From Hydractinia symbiolongicarpus (Eukaryota > Cnidaria > Hydrozoa > Anthoathecata > Hydractiniidae), in the NCBI RefSeq assembly GCF_029227915.1, contig NC_079887.1:558001-622000 (forward strand): a stretch of 64,000 nt of DNA, given 5' to 3'. Position numbers and translations under genes: made by a program. The notes beneath the pieces were generated by a model. It searched no databases. It was not told the origin of the DNA and was given only the letters and a program-made list of their open reading frames with translations. The stretch's first letter is position 1; each line of letters begins with the position of its first letter. Below, one piece after another: positions 47,781 to 59,116 of this stretch.

Positions 47781-48949
47781 TACTTTTGACTATACGGGCC
47801 GAGTCCGGGATTTACGGGAAATCGCGGATTTTCGTTTGCCGGCGATTAAACTGCTTTTATTCAGCGTCTCATCAAAAATGAAAACATTTTTGAAAACTAC
47901 AAGTCTCATGCTTTTTAGTGGTGAAAAAATAATTTAAAAAATCGTTCGGGAAATAAGTTTACTCCCTGGGTACTTTCTTTGTATACTTTTGACTATACGG
48001 GCCAAGCCGGGATTTACGGGAAATCGCGGGTTTTCGTTTGCCGGCGATTAAACTTCTTTTATTAAGCGTCTCATCAAAAATGAAAACATTTTTGAAAACT
48101 ACAAGTCTCATGCGTTTTAGTGGTGAAAAATTAATTTAAAAAATCGATCTGGAAATGAGTTTACTCACAGGGTACTTTCTTTGTAAACATTCGACTATAC
48201 GTGCCAAGCCCGGGATTTACGGGAAATCGCGGGTTTTCGTTTGCCGGCGATTAAACTTCTTTTATTCAGCGTCTCATCAAAAATGAAAACATTTTTAAAA
48301 ACTACAAGTCTCATGCGTTTTAGTGGTGAAAATATAATTTAAAAAATCGTTCGGGAAATGAGTTTACTCCCTGGGTACTTTCTTTGTATACTTTTGACTA
48401 TACGGGCCAAGCCGGGATTTACGGGAAATCGCGGGTTTTCGTTTGCCGGCGATTAAACTTCTTTTATTCAGCGTCTCATCAAAAATGAAAACATTTCTAA
48501 AACCTACAAGTCTTATGCGTTTTAGTGGTGAAAAAATAATTTAAAAAATCGTTCTGGAAATGAGTTTACTCACAGGGTACTTTCTTTGTATACATTCGAC
48601 TATACGGGCCAAGCCCGGGATTTACGGGAAATCGCGGGTTTTCGTTTGCCGGCGATTAAACTACTTTTATTCAACGTCTCATCAAAAATGAAAACATTTT
48701 TGAAAACTACAAGTCTCATGCGTTTTAGTGGTGAAAATATAATTTAAAAAATCGTTCGGGAAATGAGTTTACTCCCTGGGTACTTTCTTTGTATACTTTT
48801 GACTATACGGGCCAAGCCGGGATTTACGGGAAATCGCGGGTTTTCGTTTGCCGGCGATTAAACTTCTTTTATTCAGCGTCTCATCAAAAATGAAAACATT
48901 TTTAAAACCTACAAGTCTTATGCGTTTTAGTGGTGAAAAAATAATTTAA
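47781..48949 (+). repeat. About six monomers between H6 and H7
   Basis: Units are of the plain types seen elsewhere (GAAATAAGTTTACTCCC, TTATTAAGCG, GAAAAATTAATTTAAAAAATCG, GTAAACATTCG, AACTACTTTTATTCAACG). I could not assign them to a longer repeat. No unique sequence is present. Confidence 0.65.
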
Positions 48950-50369
48950 AAAATCGTTCTGGAAATGAGTTTACTCCCTGGGTACTTTCTTTGTATACAT
49001 TCGACTATGCGGGCCAAGCCCCGGATTTACGGGAAAACGCCGGATTTCGTTTGCCGGCGATTAAACCTCTTTCATTAAGCGTCTCATCAAAAATGAAAAC
49101 ATTCTTGACAACTACAAGTCTCATGCGTTTTAGTGGTGAAAAAATAATTTAAAAAATCGTTCGGGAAATGAGTTTACTCCCTGGGTACTTTCTTTGTATT
49201 CTTTTGACTATACGGGCCTAGTCCGGGATTTACGGGAAATCGCGGATTTTCGTTTGCCGGCGATTAAACTGCTTTTATTCAGCGTCTCATCAAAAATGAA
49301 AACATTTTTGAAAACTACAAGCCTCAGCGTTTTAGTGGTGAAAAAATAATTTAAAAAATCGTTCGGGAAATGAGTTTACTCCCTGGGTACTTTCTTTGTA
49401 TGCTTTTGATTATACGGGCCAAGCCCCGGATTTACGGGAAAACGCGGGATTTCGTTTGCCGGCGATTAAACCTCTTTCATTAAGCGTCTCATCAAAAATG
49501 AAAACATTTTTGAAAACTTCAAGTCTCATGCGTTTTAGTGGTGAAAAAATAATTTAAAAAATCGTTCGCGAAATGAGTTTACTCCCTGGGTACTTTCTTT
49601 GTATACTTTTGACTATACGGGCCAAGCCGGGATTTACGGGAAATCGCGGGTTTTCGTTTGCCGGCGATTAAACTTCTTTTATTCAGCGTCTCATCAAAAA
49701 TGAAAACATTTTTAAAAACTACAAGTCTCATGGGCTTTAGTGGTGAAAAAATAATTTAAAAAATCGTTCTGGAAATGGGTTTACTCACAGGGTACTTTCT
49801 TTGTATACATTCGACTATACGTGCCAAGCCCGGGATTTACGGGAAATCGCGGGTTTTCGTTTGACGGCGATTAAACTTCTTTTATTCAGCGTCTCATCAA
49901 AAATGAAAACATTTTTAAAAACTACAAGTCTCATGCGTTTTAGTGGTGAAAATATAATTTAAAAAATCGTTCGGGAAATGAGTTTACTCCCTGGGTACTT
50001 TCTTTGTATACTTTTGACTATACGGGCCAAGCCCGGGATTTACGGGAAATCGCGGGTTTTCGTTTTCAGGCGATTAAACATCTTTCATTAAACGTCTCAT
50101 CAAAAATGAAAACATTTTTGAAAACTACAAGTCTCATGCGTTTTAGTGGTGAAAAAAAAATTTAAAAAATCGTTCGGGAAATGAGTTTACTCCCTGGGTA
50201 CTTTCTTTGTATACTTTTGACTATGGGGGCCAAGCCCGGAATTTACGGGAAATTGCGGGTTTTCGTTTGCCGGCGATTAAACTTCTTTTATTCAGCGTCT
50301 CATCAAAAATGAAAACATTTTTAAAACCTACAAGTCTTATGCGTTTTAGTGGTGAAAAAATAATTTAAA
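48950..50369 (+). repeat. Seven-monomer block (period 1,419 bp) opening H7
   Basis: The series GACTATGCGGGCC (49,007), GTATTCTTTTGAC with GGGCCTAGTCCGG, AGCCTCAGCGTTTTAG (49,320), GTATGCTTTTGATTATACGG, GAAAACTTCAAG and CGCGAAATGAG appears here and again 1,419 bp later. The part from about 49,210 to 49,990 also corresponds, reversed, to the spacer of the fold-back at 58,332-59,116. A CTATGGGGGCC unit of H6 type occurs once at 50,222. Confidence 0.75.
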
Positions 50370-53300
50370 AAATCGTTCTGGAAATGAGTTTAGTCCCTGG
50401 GTACTTTCTTTGTATACATTCGACTATGCGGGCCAAGCCCCGGATTTACGGGAAAACGCCGGATTTCGTTTGCCGGCGATTAAACCTCTTTCATTAAGCG
50501 TCTCATCAAAAATGAAAACATTTTTGACAACTACAAGTCTCATGCGTTTTAGTGGTGAAAAAATAATTTAAAAAATCGTTCGGGAAATGAGTTTACTCCC
50601 TGGGTACTTTCTTTGTATTCTTTTGACTATACGGGCCTAGTCCGGGATTTACGGGAAATCGCGGATTTTCGTTTGCCGGCGATTAAACTGCTTTTATTCA
50701 GCGTCTCATCAAAAATGAAAACATTTTTAAAAACTACAAGCCTCAGCGTTTTAGTGGTGAAAAAATAATTTAAAAAATCGTTCGGGAAATGAGTTTACTC
50801 CCTGGGTACTTTCTTTGTATGCTTTTGATTATACGGGCCAAGCCCCGGATTTACGGGAAAACGCGGGATTTCGTTTGCCGGCGATTAAACCTCTTTCATT
50901 AAGCGTCTCATCAAAAATGAAAACATTTTTGAAAACTTCAAGTCTCATGCGTTTTAGTGGTAAAAAAATAATTTAAAAAATCGTTCGCGAAATGAGTTTA
51001 CTCCCTGGGTACTTTCTTTGTATACTTTTGACTATACGGGCCAAGCCGGGATTTACGGGAAATCGCGGGTTTTCGTTTGCCATCGATTAAACTTCTTTTA
51101 TTAAGGGTCTCATCAAAAATGAAAACATTTTTGAAAACTACAAGTCTCATGCGTTTTAGTGGTGAAAAAATAATTTAAAAAATCGATCTGTAAATAAGTT
51201 TACTCCCTGGGTACTTTCTTTGTATACTTTTGACTATACGGGCCGAGTCCGGGATTTAGGGAAATCGCAGGTTTTCGTTTGCCGGCGATTAAACTGCTTT
51301 TATTCAGCGTCTCATCAAAAATGAAAACATATTTGAAAACTACAAGTCTCATGCGTTTTAGTGGTGAAAAAATAATTTAAAAAATCGTTCGTGAAATGAG
51401 TTTACTCCCTGGGTACTTTCTTTGTATACTTTTGACTATACGGGCCAAGCCGGGATTTACGGGAAATCGCGGGTTTTCGTTTGCCGGCGATTAAACTTCT
51501 TTTATTCAGCGTCTCATCAAAGATGAAAACATTTTTAAAAACTACAAGTCTCATGGGCTTTAGTGGTGAAAAAATAATTTAAAAAATCGTTCTGGAAATG
51601 GGTTTACTCACTGGGTACTTTCTTTGTATACATTCGGCTATACGTGCCAAGCCCGGGATTTACGGGAAATCGCGGGTTTTCGTTTGCCGGCGATTAAACT
51701 TCTTTTATTCAGCGTCTCATCAAAAATGAAAACATTTTTGAAAACTACAAGTCTCATGCGTTTTAGTGGTGAAAATATAATTTAAAAAATCGTTCGGGAA
51801 ATGAGTTTACTCCCTGGGTACTTTCTTTGTATACTTTTGACTATACGGGCCAAGCCGGGATTTACGGGAAATCGCGGGTTTTCGTTTGCCGGCGATTAAA
51901 CTTCTTTTATTCAGCGTCTCATCAAAAATGAAAACATTTTTAAAACCTACAAGTCTTATGCGTTTTAGTGGTGAAAAAATAATTTAAAAAATCGTTCTGG
52001 AAATGAGTTTACTCCCTGGGTACTTTCTTTGTATACTTTTGACTATACGGCCGAGTCCGGGATTTAGGGAAATCGCAGTTTTTCGTTTGCCGGCGATTAA
52101 ACTGCTTTTATTCAGCGTCTCATCAAAAATGAAAACATTTTTAAAAACTACAAGTCTTATGCGTTTTAGTGGTGAAAAAATAATTTAAAAAATCGTTCTG
52201 GAAATGAGTTTACTCACAGGGTACTTTCTTTGTATACATTCGACTATGCGGGCCGAGCCCCGGATTTACGGGAAAACGCCGGATTTCGTTTGCCGGCGAT
52301 TAAACCTCTTTCATTAAGCGTCTCATCGAAAATGAAAACATTTTTGACAACTACAAGTCTCATGCGTTTTAGTGGTGAAAAAATAATTTAAAAAATCGTT
52401 CAGAAATTGAGTTTACTCCCTGGGTACTTTCTTTGTATTCTTTTGACTATACGGGCCGAGTCCGGGATTTACGGGAAATCGCGGATTTTCGTTTGCCGGC
52501 GATTAAACTTCTTTTATTCAGCGTCTCATCAAAAATGAAAACATTTTTAAAAACTACAAGTCTCATGGGCTTTAGTGGTGAAAAAATAATTTAAAAAATC
52601 GTTCTGGAAATGGGTTTACTCACAGGGTACTTTCTTTGTATACATTCGACTATACGTGCCAAGCCCGGGATTTACGGGAAATCGCGGGTTTTCGTTTGCC
52701 GGCGATTAAACTTCTTTTATTCAGCGTCTCATCAAAAATGAAAACATTTTTGAAAACTACAAGTCTCATGCGTTTTAGTGGTGAAAATATAATTTAAAAA
52801 ATCGTTCGGGAAATGAGTTTACTCCCTGGGTACTTTCTTTGTATACTTTTGACTATACGGGCCAAGCCGGGATTTACGGGAAATCGCGGGTTTTCGTTTG
52901 CCGGCGATTAAACTTCTTTTATTCAGCGTCTCATCAAAAATGAAAACATTTTTAAAACCTACAAGTCTTATGCGTTTTAGTGGTGAAAAAATAATTTAAA
53001 AAATCGTTCTGGAAATGAGTTTACTCACAGGGTACTTGCTTTGTATACATTCGACTATACGGACCAAGCCCGGGATTTACAGGAAATCGTGGGTTTTCGT
53101 TTTCCGGCGATGAAACCTCTTTGATTAAGCGTCTCATCAAAAATGAAAACATTTTTGAAAACTACAAGTCTCATGCGTTTTAGTGGTGAAAAAAAAATTT
53201 AAAAAATTGTTCGGGAAATGAGTTTACTCCCTGGGTACTTTCTTTGTATACATTCGACTATGCGGGCCAAGCCCCGGATTTACGGGAAAACGCCGGATTT

Positions 53301-53389
53301 CGTTTGCCGGCGATTAAACCTCTTTCATTAAGCGTCTCATCAAAAATGAAAACATTTTTGACAACTACAAGTCTTATGCGTTTTAGTGG
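50370..53389 (+). repeat. Higher-order block H7, copy alpha (15 monomers)
   Basis: Markers are GGGCCTAGTCCGG, AGCCTCAGCG (50,740), GTATGCTTTTGATTA, GAAAACTTCAAG, CGCGAAATGAG or CGTGAAATGAG, GCCATCGATTAAAC with TTATTAAGGGTCTC (51,079), TCGATCTG with GAAATAAG-type bases, AACATATTTGAAAAC, CATCAAAGATG, ATTCGGCTATACG and GAAAATATAATTTA. They return 3,036 bp downstream. Near 52,040 it carries an ACGGCCGAGTCC unit where beta has ACGGACCAAGCC, and it lacks one or two units near 52,490. Confidence 0.8.
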
Positions 53390-56225
53390 TGAAAAAATAA
53401 TTTAAAAAATCGTTCTGGAAATGAGTTTACTCCCTGGGTACTTTCTTTGTATACATTCGACTATGCGGGCCAAGCCCCGGATTTACGGGAAAACGCCGGA
53501 TTTCGTTTGCCGGCGATTAAACCTCTTTCATTATGCGTCTCATCAAAAATGAAAACATTTTTGACAACTACAAGTCTCATGGGTTTTAGTGGTGAAAAAA
53601 TAAATTAAAAATCGTTCGGGAAATGAGTTTACTCCCTGGGTACTTTCTTTGTATTCTTTTGACTATACGGGCCTAGTCCGGGATTTACGGGAAATCGCGG
53701 ATTTTCGTTTGCCGGCGATTAAACTGCTTTTATTCAGCGTCTCATTAAAAATGAAAACATTTTTGAAAACTACAAGCCTCAGCGTTTTAGTGGTGAAAAA
53801 ATAATTTAAAAAATCGTTCGGGAAATGAGTTTACTCCCTGGGTACTTTCTTTGTATGCTTTTGATTATACGGGCCAAGCCCCGGATTTACGGGAAAACGC
53901 GGGATTTCGTTTGCCGGCGATTAAACCTCTTTCATTAAGCGTCTCATCAAAAATGAAAACATTTTTGAAAACTTCAAGTCTCATGCGTTTTAGTGGTGAA
54001 AAAATAATTTAAAAAATCGTTCGCGAAATGAGTTTACTCCCTGGGTACTTTCTTTGTATACTTTTGACTATACGGGCCAAGCCGGGATTTACGGGAAATC
54101 GCGGGTTTTCGTTTGCCATCGATTAAACTTCTTTTATTAAGGGTCTCATCAAAAATGAAAACATTTTTGAAAACTACAAGTCTCATGCGTTTTAGTGGTG
54201 AAAAAATAATTTAAAAAATCGATCTGGAAATAAGTTTACTCCCTGGGTACTTTCTTTGTATACTTTTGACTATACGGGCCGAGTCCGGGATTTAGGGAAA
54301 TCGCAGGTTTTCGTTTGCCGGCGATTAAACTGCTTTTATTCAGCGTCTCATCAAAAATGAAAACATATTTGAAAACTACAAGTCTCATGCGTTTTAGTGG
54401 TGAAAAAATAATTTAAAAAATCGTTCGCGAAATGAGTTTACTCCCTGGGTACTTTCTTTGTATACTTTTGACTATACGGGCCAAGCCGGGATTTACGGGA
54501 AATCGCGGGTTTTCGTTTGCCGGCGATTAAACTTCTTTTATTCAGCGTCTCATCAAAGATGAAAACATTTTTAAAAACTACAAGTCTCATGGGCTTTAGT
54601 GGTGAAAAAATAATTTAAAAAATCGTTCTGGAAATGGGTTTACTCACTGGGTACTTTCTTTGTATACATTCGGCTATACGTTCCAAGCCCGGGATTTACG
54701 GGAAATCGCGGGTTTTCGTTTGCCGGCGATTAAACTTCTTTTATTCAGCGTCTCATCAAAAATGAAAACATTTTTGAAAACTACAAGTCTCATGCGTTTT
54801 AGTGGTGAAAATATAATTTAAAAAATCGTTCGGGAAATGAGTTTACTCCCTGGGTACTTTCTTTGTATACTTTTGACTATACGGGCCAAGCCGGGATTTA
54901 CGGGAAATCGCGGGTTTTCGTTTGCCGGCGATTAAACTTCTTTTATTCAGCGTCTCATCAAAAATGAAAACATTTTTAAAACCTACAAGTCTTATGCGTT
55001 TTAGTGGTGAAAAAATAATTTAAAAAATCGTTCTGGAAATGAGTTTACTCACAGGGTACTTTCTTTGTATACATTCGACTATACGGACCAAGCCCGGGAT
55101 TTACAGAATATCGCGGGTTTTCGTTTTCCGGCGATTAAACCTCTTTGATTAAGCGTCTCATCAAAAATGAAAACATTTTTGAAAACTACAAGTCTCATGC
55201 GTTTTAGTGGTGAAAAAAAAATTTAAAAAATTGTTCGGGAAATGAGTTTACTCCCTGGGTACTTTCTTTGTATACATTCGACTATGCGGGCCGAGCCCCG
55301 GATTTACGGGAAAACGCCGGATTTCGTTTGCCGGCGATTAAACCTCTTTCATTAAGCGTCTCATCGAAAATGAAAACATTTTTGACAACTACAAGTCTCA
55401 TGCGTTTTAGCGGTGAAAAAATAATTTAAAAAATCGTTCGGAAATTGAGTTTACTCCCTGGGTACTTTCTTTGTATTCTTTTGACTATACGGGCCGAGTC
55501 CGGGATTTACGGGAAATCGCGGATTTTCGTTTGCCGGCGATTAAACTGCTTTTATTCAGCGTCTCATCAAAAATGAAAACATTTTTGAAAACTACAAGTC
55601 TCAGCGTTTTAGTGGTGAAAAAATAATTTAAAAAATCGTTCGGGAAATGAGTTTACTCCCTGGGTACTTTCTTTGTATGCTTTTGACTATACGGGCCAAG
55701 CCCCGGATTTACGGGAAAACGCGGGTTTTCGTTTGCCGGCGATTAAACTTCTTTTATTCAGCGTCTCATCAAAAATGAAAACATTTTTAAAAACTACAAG
55801 TCTCATGGGCTTTAGTGGTGAAAAAATAATTTAAAAAATCGTTCTGGAAATGGGTTTACTCACAGGGTACTTTCTTTGTATACATTCGACTATACGTGCC
55901 AAGCCCGGGATTTACGGGAAATCGCGGGTTTTCGTTTGCCGGCGATTAAACTTCTTTTATTCAGCGTCTCATCAAAAATGAAAACATTTTTGAAAACTAC
56001 AAGTCTCATGCGTTTTAGTGGTGAAAATATAATTTAAAAAATCGTTCGGGAAATGAGTTTACTCCCTGGGTACTTTCTTTGTATACTTTTGACTATACGG
56101 GCCAAGCTGGGATTTACGGGAAATCGCGGGTTTTCGTTTGCCGGCGATTAAACTTCTTTTATTCAGCGTCTCATCAAAAATGAAAACATTTTTAAAACCT
56201 ACAAGTCTTATGCGTTTTAGTGGTG
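53390..56225 (+). repeat. Higher-order block H7, copy beta (14 monomers)
   Basis: Same order of markers as alpha (GCCATCGATTAAAC at 54,115) and as gamma 2,834 bp downstream. Private to this copy and its mirror image at 61.7-64.0 kb are GGGCCAAGCTGGGATTT near 56,101 and TTGTTCGGGAAATGAG near 55,233, where gamma has GGGAAGTGAG. It ends at a TCTTATGCG / TCTGGAAATGAG junction that appears to have lost two monomers compared with the right arm. Confidence 0.8.
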
Positions 56226-58331
56226 AAAAAATAATTTAAAAAATCGTTCTGGAAATGAGTTTACTCCCTGGGTACTTTCTTTGTATACATTCGACTATGC
56301 GGGCCAAGCCCCGGATTTACGGGAAAACGCCGGATTTCGTTTGCCGGCGATTAAACCTCTTTCATTATGCGTCTCATCAAAAATGAAAACATTTTTGACA
56401 ACTACAAGTCTCATGCGTTTTAGTGGTGAAAAAATAAATTAAAAATCGTTCGGGAAATGAGTTTACTCCCTGGGTACTTTCTTTGTATTCTTTTGACTAT
56501 ACGGGCCTAGTCCGGGATTTACGGGAAATCGCGGATTTTCGTTTGCCGGCGATTAAACTGCTTTTATTCAGCGTCTCATCAAAAATGAAAACATTTTTGA
56601 AAACTACAAGCCTCAGCGTTTTAGTGGTGAAAAAATAATTTAAAAAATCGTTCGGGAAATGAGCTTACTCCCTGGGTACTTTCTTTGTATGCTTTTGATT
56701 ATACGGGCCAAGCCCCGGATTTACGGGAAAACGCGGGATTTCGTTTGCCGGCGATTAAACCTCTTTCATTAAGCGTCTCATCAAAAATGAAAACATTTTT
56801 GAAAACTTCAAGTCTCATGCGTTTTAGTGGTGAAAAAATAATTTAAAAAATCGTTCGCGAAATGAGTTTACTCCCTGGGTACTTTCTTTGTATACTTTTG
56901 ACTATACGGGCCAAGCCGGGATTTACGGGAAATCGCGGGTTTTCGTTTGCCATCGATTAAACTTCTTTTATTAAGGGTCTCATCAAAAATGAAAACATTT
57001 TTGAAAACTACAAGTCTCATGCGTTTTAGTGGTGAAAAAATAATTTAAAAAATCGATCTGGAAATAAGTTTACTCCCTGGGTACTTTCTTTGTATACTTT
57101 TGACTATACGGGCCGAGTCCGGGATTTAGGGAAATCGCAGGTTTTCGTTTGCCGGCGATTAAACTGCTTTTATTCAGCGTCTCATCAAAAATGAAAACAT
57201 ATTTGAAAACTACAAGTCTCATGCGTTTTAGTGGTGAAAAAATAATTTAAAAAATCGTTCGCGAAATGAGTTTACTCCCTGGGTACTTTCTTTGTATACT
57301 TTTGACTATACGGGCCAAGCCGGGATTTACGGGAAATCGCGGGTTTTCGTTTGCCGGCGATTAAACTTCTTTTATTCAGCGTCTCATCAAAGATGAAAAC
57401 ATTTTTAAAAACTACAAGTCTCATGGGCTTTAGTGGTGAAAAAATAATTTAAAAAATCGTGCTGGAAATGGGTTTACTCACTGGGTACTTTCTTTGTATA
57501 CATTCGGCTATACGTTCCAAGCCCGGGATTTACGGGAAATCGCGGGTTTTCGTTTGCCGGCGATTAAACTTCTTTTATTCAGCGTCTCATCAAAAATGAA
57601 AACATTTTTGAAAACTACAAGTCTCATGCGTTTTAGTGGTGAAAATATAATTTAAAAAATCGTTCGGGAAATGAGTTTACTCCCTGGGTACTTTCTTTGT
57701 ATACTTTTGACTATACGGGCCAAGCCGGGATTTACGGGAAATCGCGGGTTTTCGTTTGCCGGCGATTAAACTTCTTTTATTCAGCGTCTCATCAAAAATG
57801 AAAACATTTTTAAAACCTACAAGTCTTATGCGTTTTAGTGGTGAAAAAATAATTTAAAAAATCGTTCTGGAAATGAGTTTACTCACAGGGTACTTTCTTT
57901 GTATACATTCGACTATACGGACCAAGCCCGGGATTTACAGAATATCGCGGGTTTTCGTTTTCCGGCGATTAAACCTCTTTGATTAAGCGTCTCATCAAAA
58001 ATGAAAACATTTTTGAAAACTACAAGTCTCATGCGTTTTAGTGGTGAAAAAAAAAATTAAAAAATTGTTCGGGAAGTGAGTTTACTCCCTGGGTACTTTC
58101 TTTGTATACATTCGACTATGCGGGCCGAGCCCCGGATTTACGGGAAAACGCCGGATTTCGTTTGCCGGCGATTAAACCTCTTTCATTAAGCGTCTCATCG
58201 AAAATGAAAACATTTTTGACAACTACAAGTCTCATGCGTTTTAGCGGTGAAAAAATAATTTAAAAAATCGTTCGGAAATTGAGTTTACTCCCTGGGTACT
58301 TTCTTTGTATTCTTTTGACTATACGGGCCGA
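56226..58331 (+). repeat. Higher-order block H7, copy gamma, cut by the inversion
   Basis: This repeats beta at an offset of 2,834 bp up to its last base. Private variants are TCGTGCTGGAAATGGG (57,458-57,473) and TTGTTCGGGAAGTGAG (58,063-58,078). Both are found again only in the mirror-image arm. The block stops inside a monomer after ACTATACGGGCCGA, where the strand switches. Confidence 0.85.
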
Positions 58332-58340
58332 AAGAAACTA
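58323..58340. other. Fold-back junction: array orientation switches
   Basis: The forward unit runs ACTATACGGGCCGA and should continue GTCCGGG; instead the sequence reads AAGAAACTACCCAGGGAG, which is the reverse complement of the start of a unit. The only base that fits both sides is A at 58,331, so the join has at most about one base of microhomology. There is no added sequence. One substitution near the join (GAAACTACC for GAAAGTACC at 58,338) is not seen in other units I checked. Confidence 0.93.
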
Positions 58341-59116
58341 CCCAGGGAGTAAACTCATTTCCCGAACGATTTTTTTAAATTATATTTTCACCACTAAAAC
58401 GCATGAGACTTGTAGTTTTCAAAAATGTTTTCATTTTTGATGAGACGCTGAATAAAAGAAGTTTAATCGCCGGCAAACGAAAACCCGCGATTTCCCGTAA
58501 ATCCCGGGCTTGGCACGTATAGTCGAATGTATACAAAGAAAGTACCCTGTGAGTAAACCCATTTCCAGAACGATTGTTTAAATTATTTTTTCACCACTAA
58601 AGCCCATGAGACTTGTAGTTTTTAAAAATGTTTTCATTTTTGATGAGACGCTGAATAACAGAAGTTTAATCGCCGGCAAACGAAAACCCGCGATTTCCCG
58701 TAAATCCCGGCTTGGCCCGTATAGTCAAAAGTATACAAAGAAAGTACCCAGGGAGTAAACTCATTTCGCGAACGATTTTTTAAATTATTCTTTCACCACT
58801 AAAACGCATGAGACTTGAAGTTTTCAAAAATGTTTTCATTTTTGATGAGACGCTTAATGAAAGAGGTTTAATCGCCGGCAAACGAAATCCCGCGTTTTCC
58901 CGTAAATCCGGGGCTTGGCCCGTATAGTCAAAAGCATACAAAGAAAGTACCCAGGGAGTAAACTCATTTCCCGAACGATTTTTTAAATTATTTTTTCACC
59001 ACTAAAACGCTGAGACTTGTAGTTTTCAAAAATGTTTTCATTTTTGATGAGACGCTGAATAAAAGCAGTTTAATCGCCGGCAAACGAAAATCCGCGATTT
59101 CCCGTAAATCCCGGAC
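58332..59116 (-). repeat. 785-bp spacer between the inverted arms
   Basis: These ~3.9 reversed monomers are not mirrored by the sequence directly left of the junction. Read on the minus strand they continue the gamma block beyond its break: CTCAGCG, GTATGCTTTTGACTA, GAAAACTTCAAG, CGCGAAATGAG, ATGGGC, GAAATGGGTTTACTCACAGG, GAAAATATAATTTA. The same order exists at about 49,210-49,990. Private changes are TTTAAACAATCG and CTGTTATTCAG on the minus strand. Confidence 0.8.

Larger units (their letters stand above)
1..58331 (+). repeat. Satellite array, forward orientation (~288 monomers of ~202-203 bp)
   Basis: The same ~202-203 bp unit repeats head to tail without interruption. Recurrent landmarks in every unit are TCGTTCGGGAAATGAG, CTGGGTACTTTCTTTGTA, GATTTACGGGAAA, TCGTTTGCCGGCGATTAAA, CTCATCAAAAATGAAAAC and TTTTAGTGGTGAAAA. 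Units differ by point changes and 1-2 bp indels at a few hot positions, which define subfamilies and higher-order repeats. I see no unique sequence, gene, tRNA, rRNA or mobile element anywhere in the interval. The pattern is that of a eukaryotic heterochromatic satellite; centromeric, pericentromeric or subtelomeric location cannot be told from the sequence alone. I do not recognise the family name. Confidence 0.97.

Noticed and set aside
58323-58340. Junction as a pure sequencing artefact (missed adapter or template-complement read)
   Set aside because: Not excluded, but disfavoured: such artefacts give arms that are nearly identical up to a short or absent loop, whereas here there is a 785-bp loop, a two-monomer indel and several arm-specific substitutions. 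Raw reads would decide.
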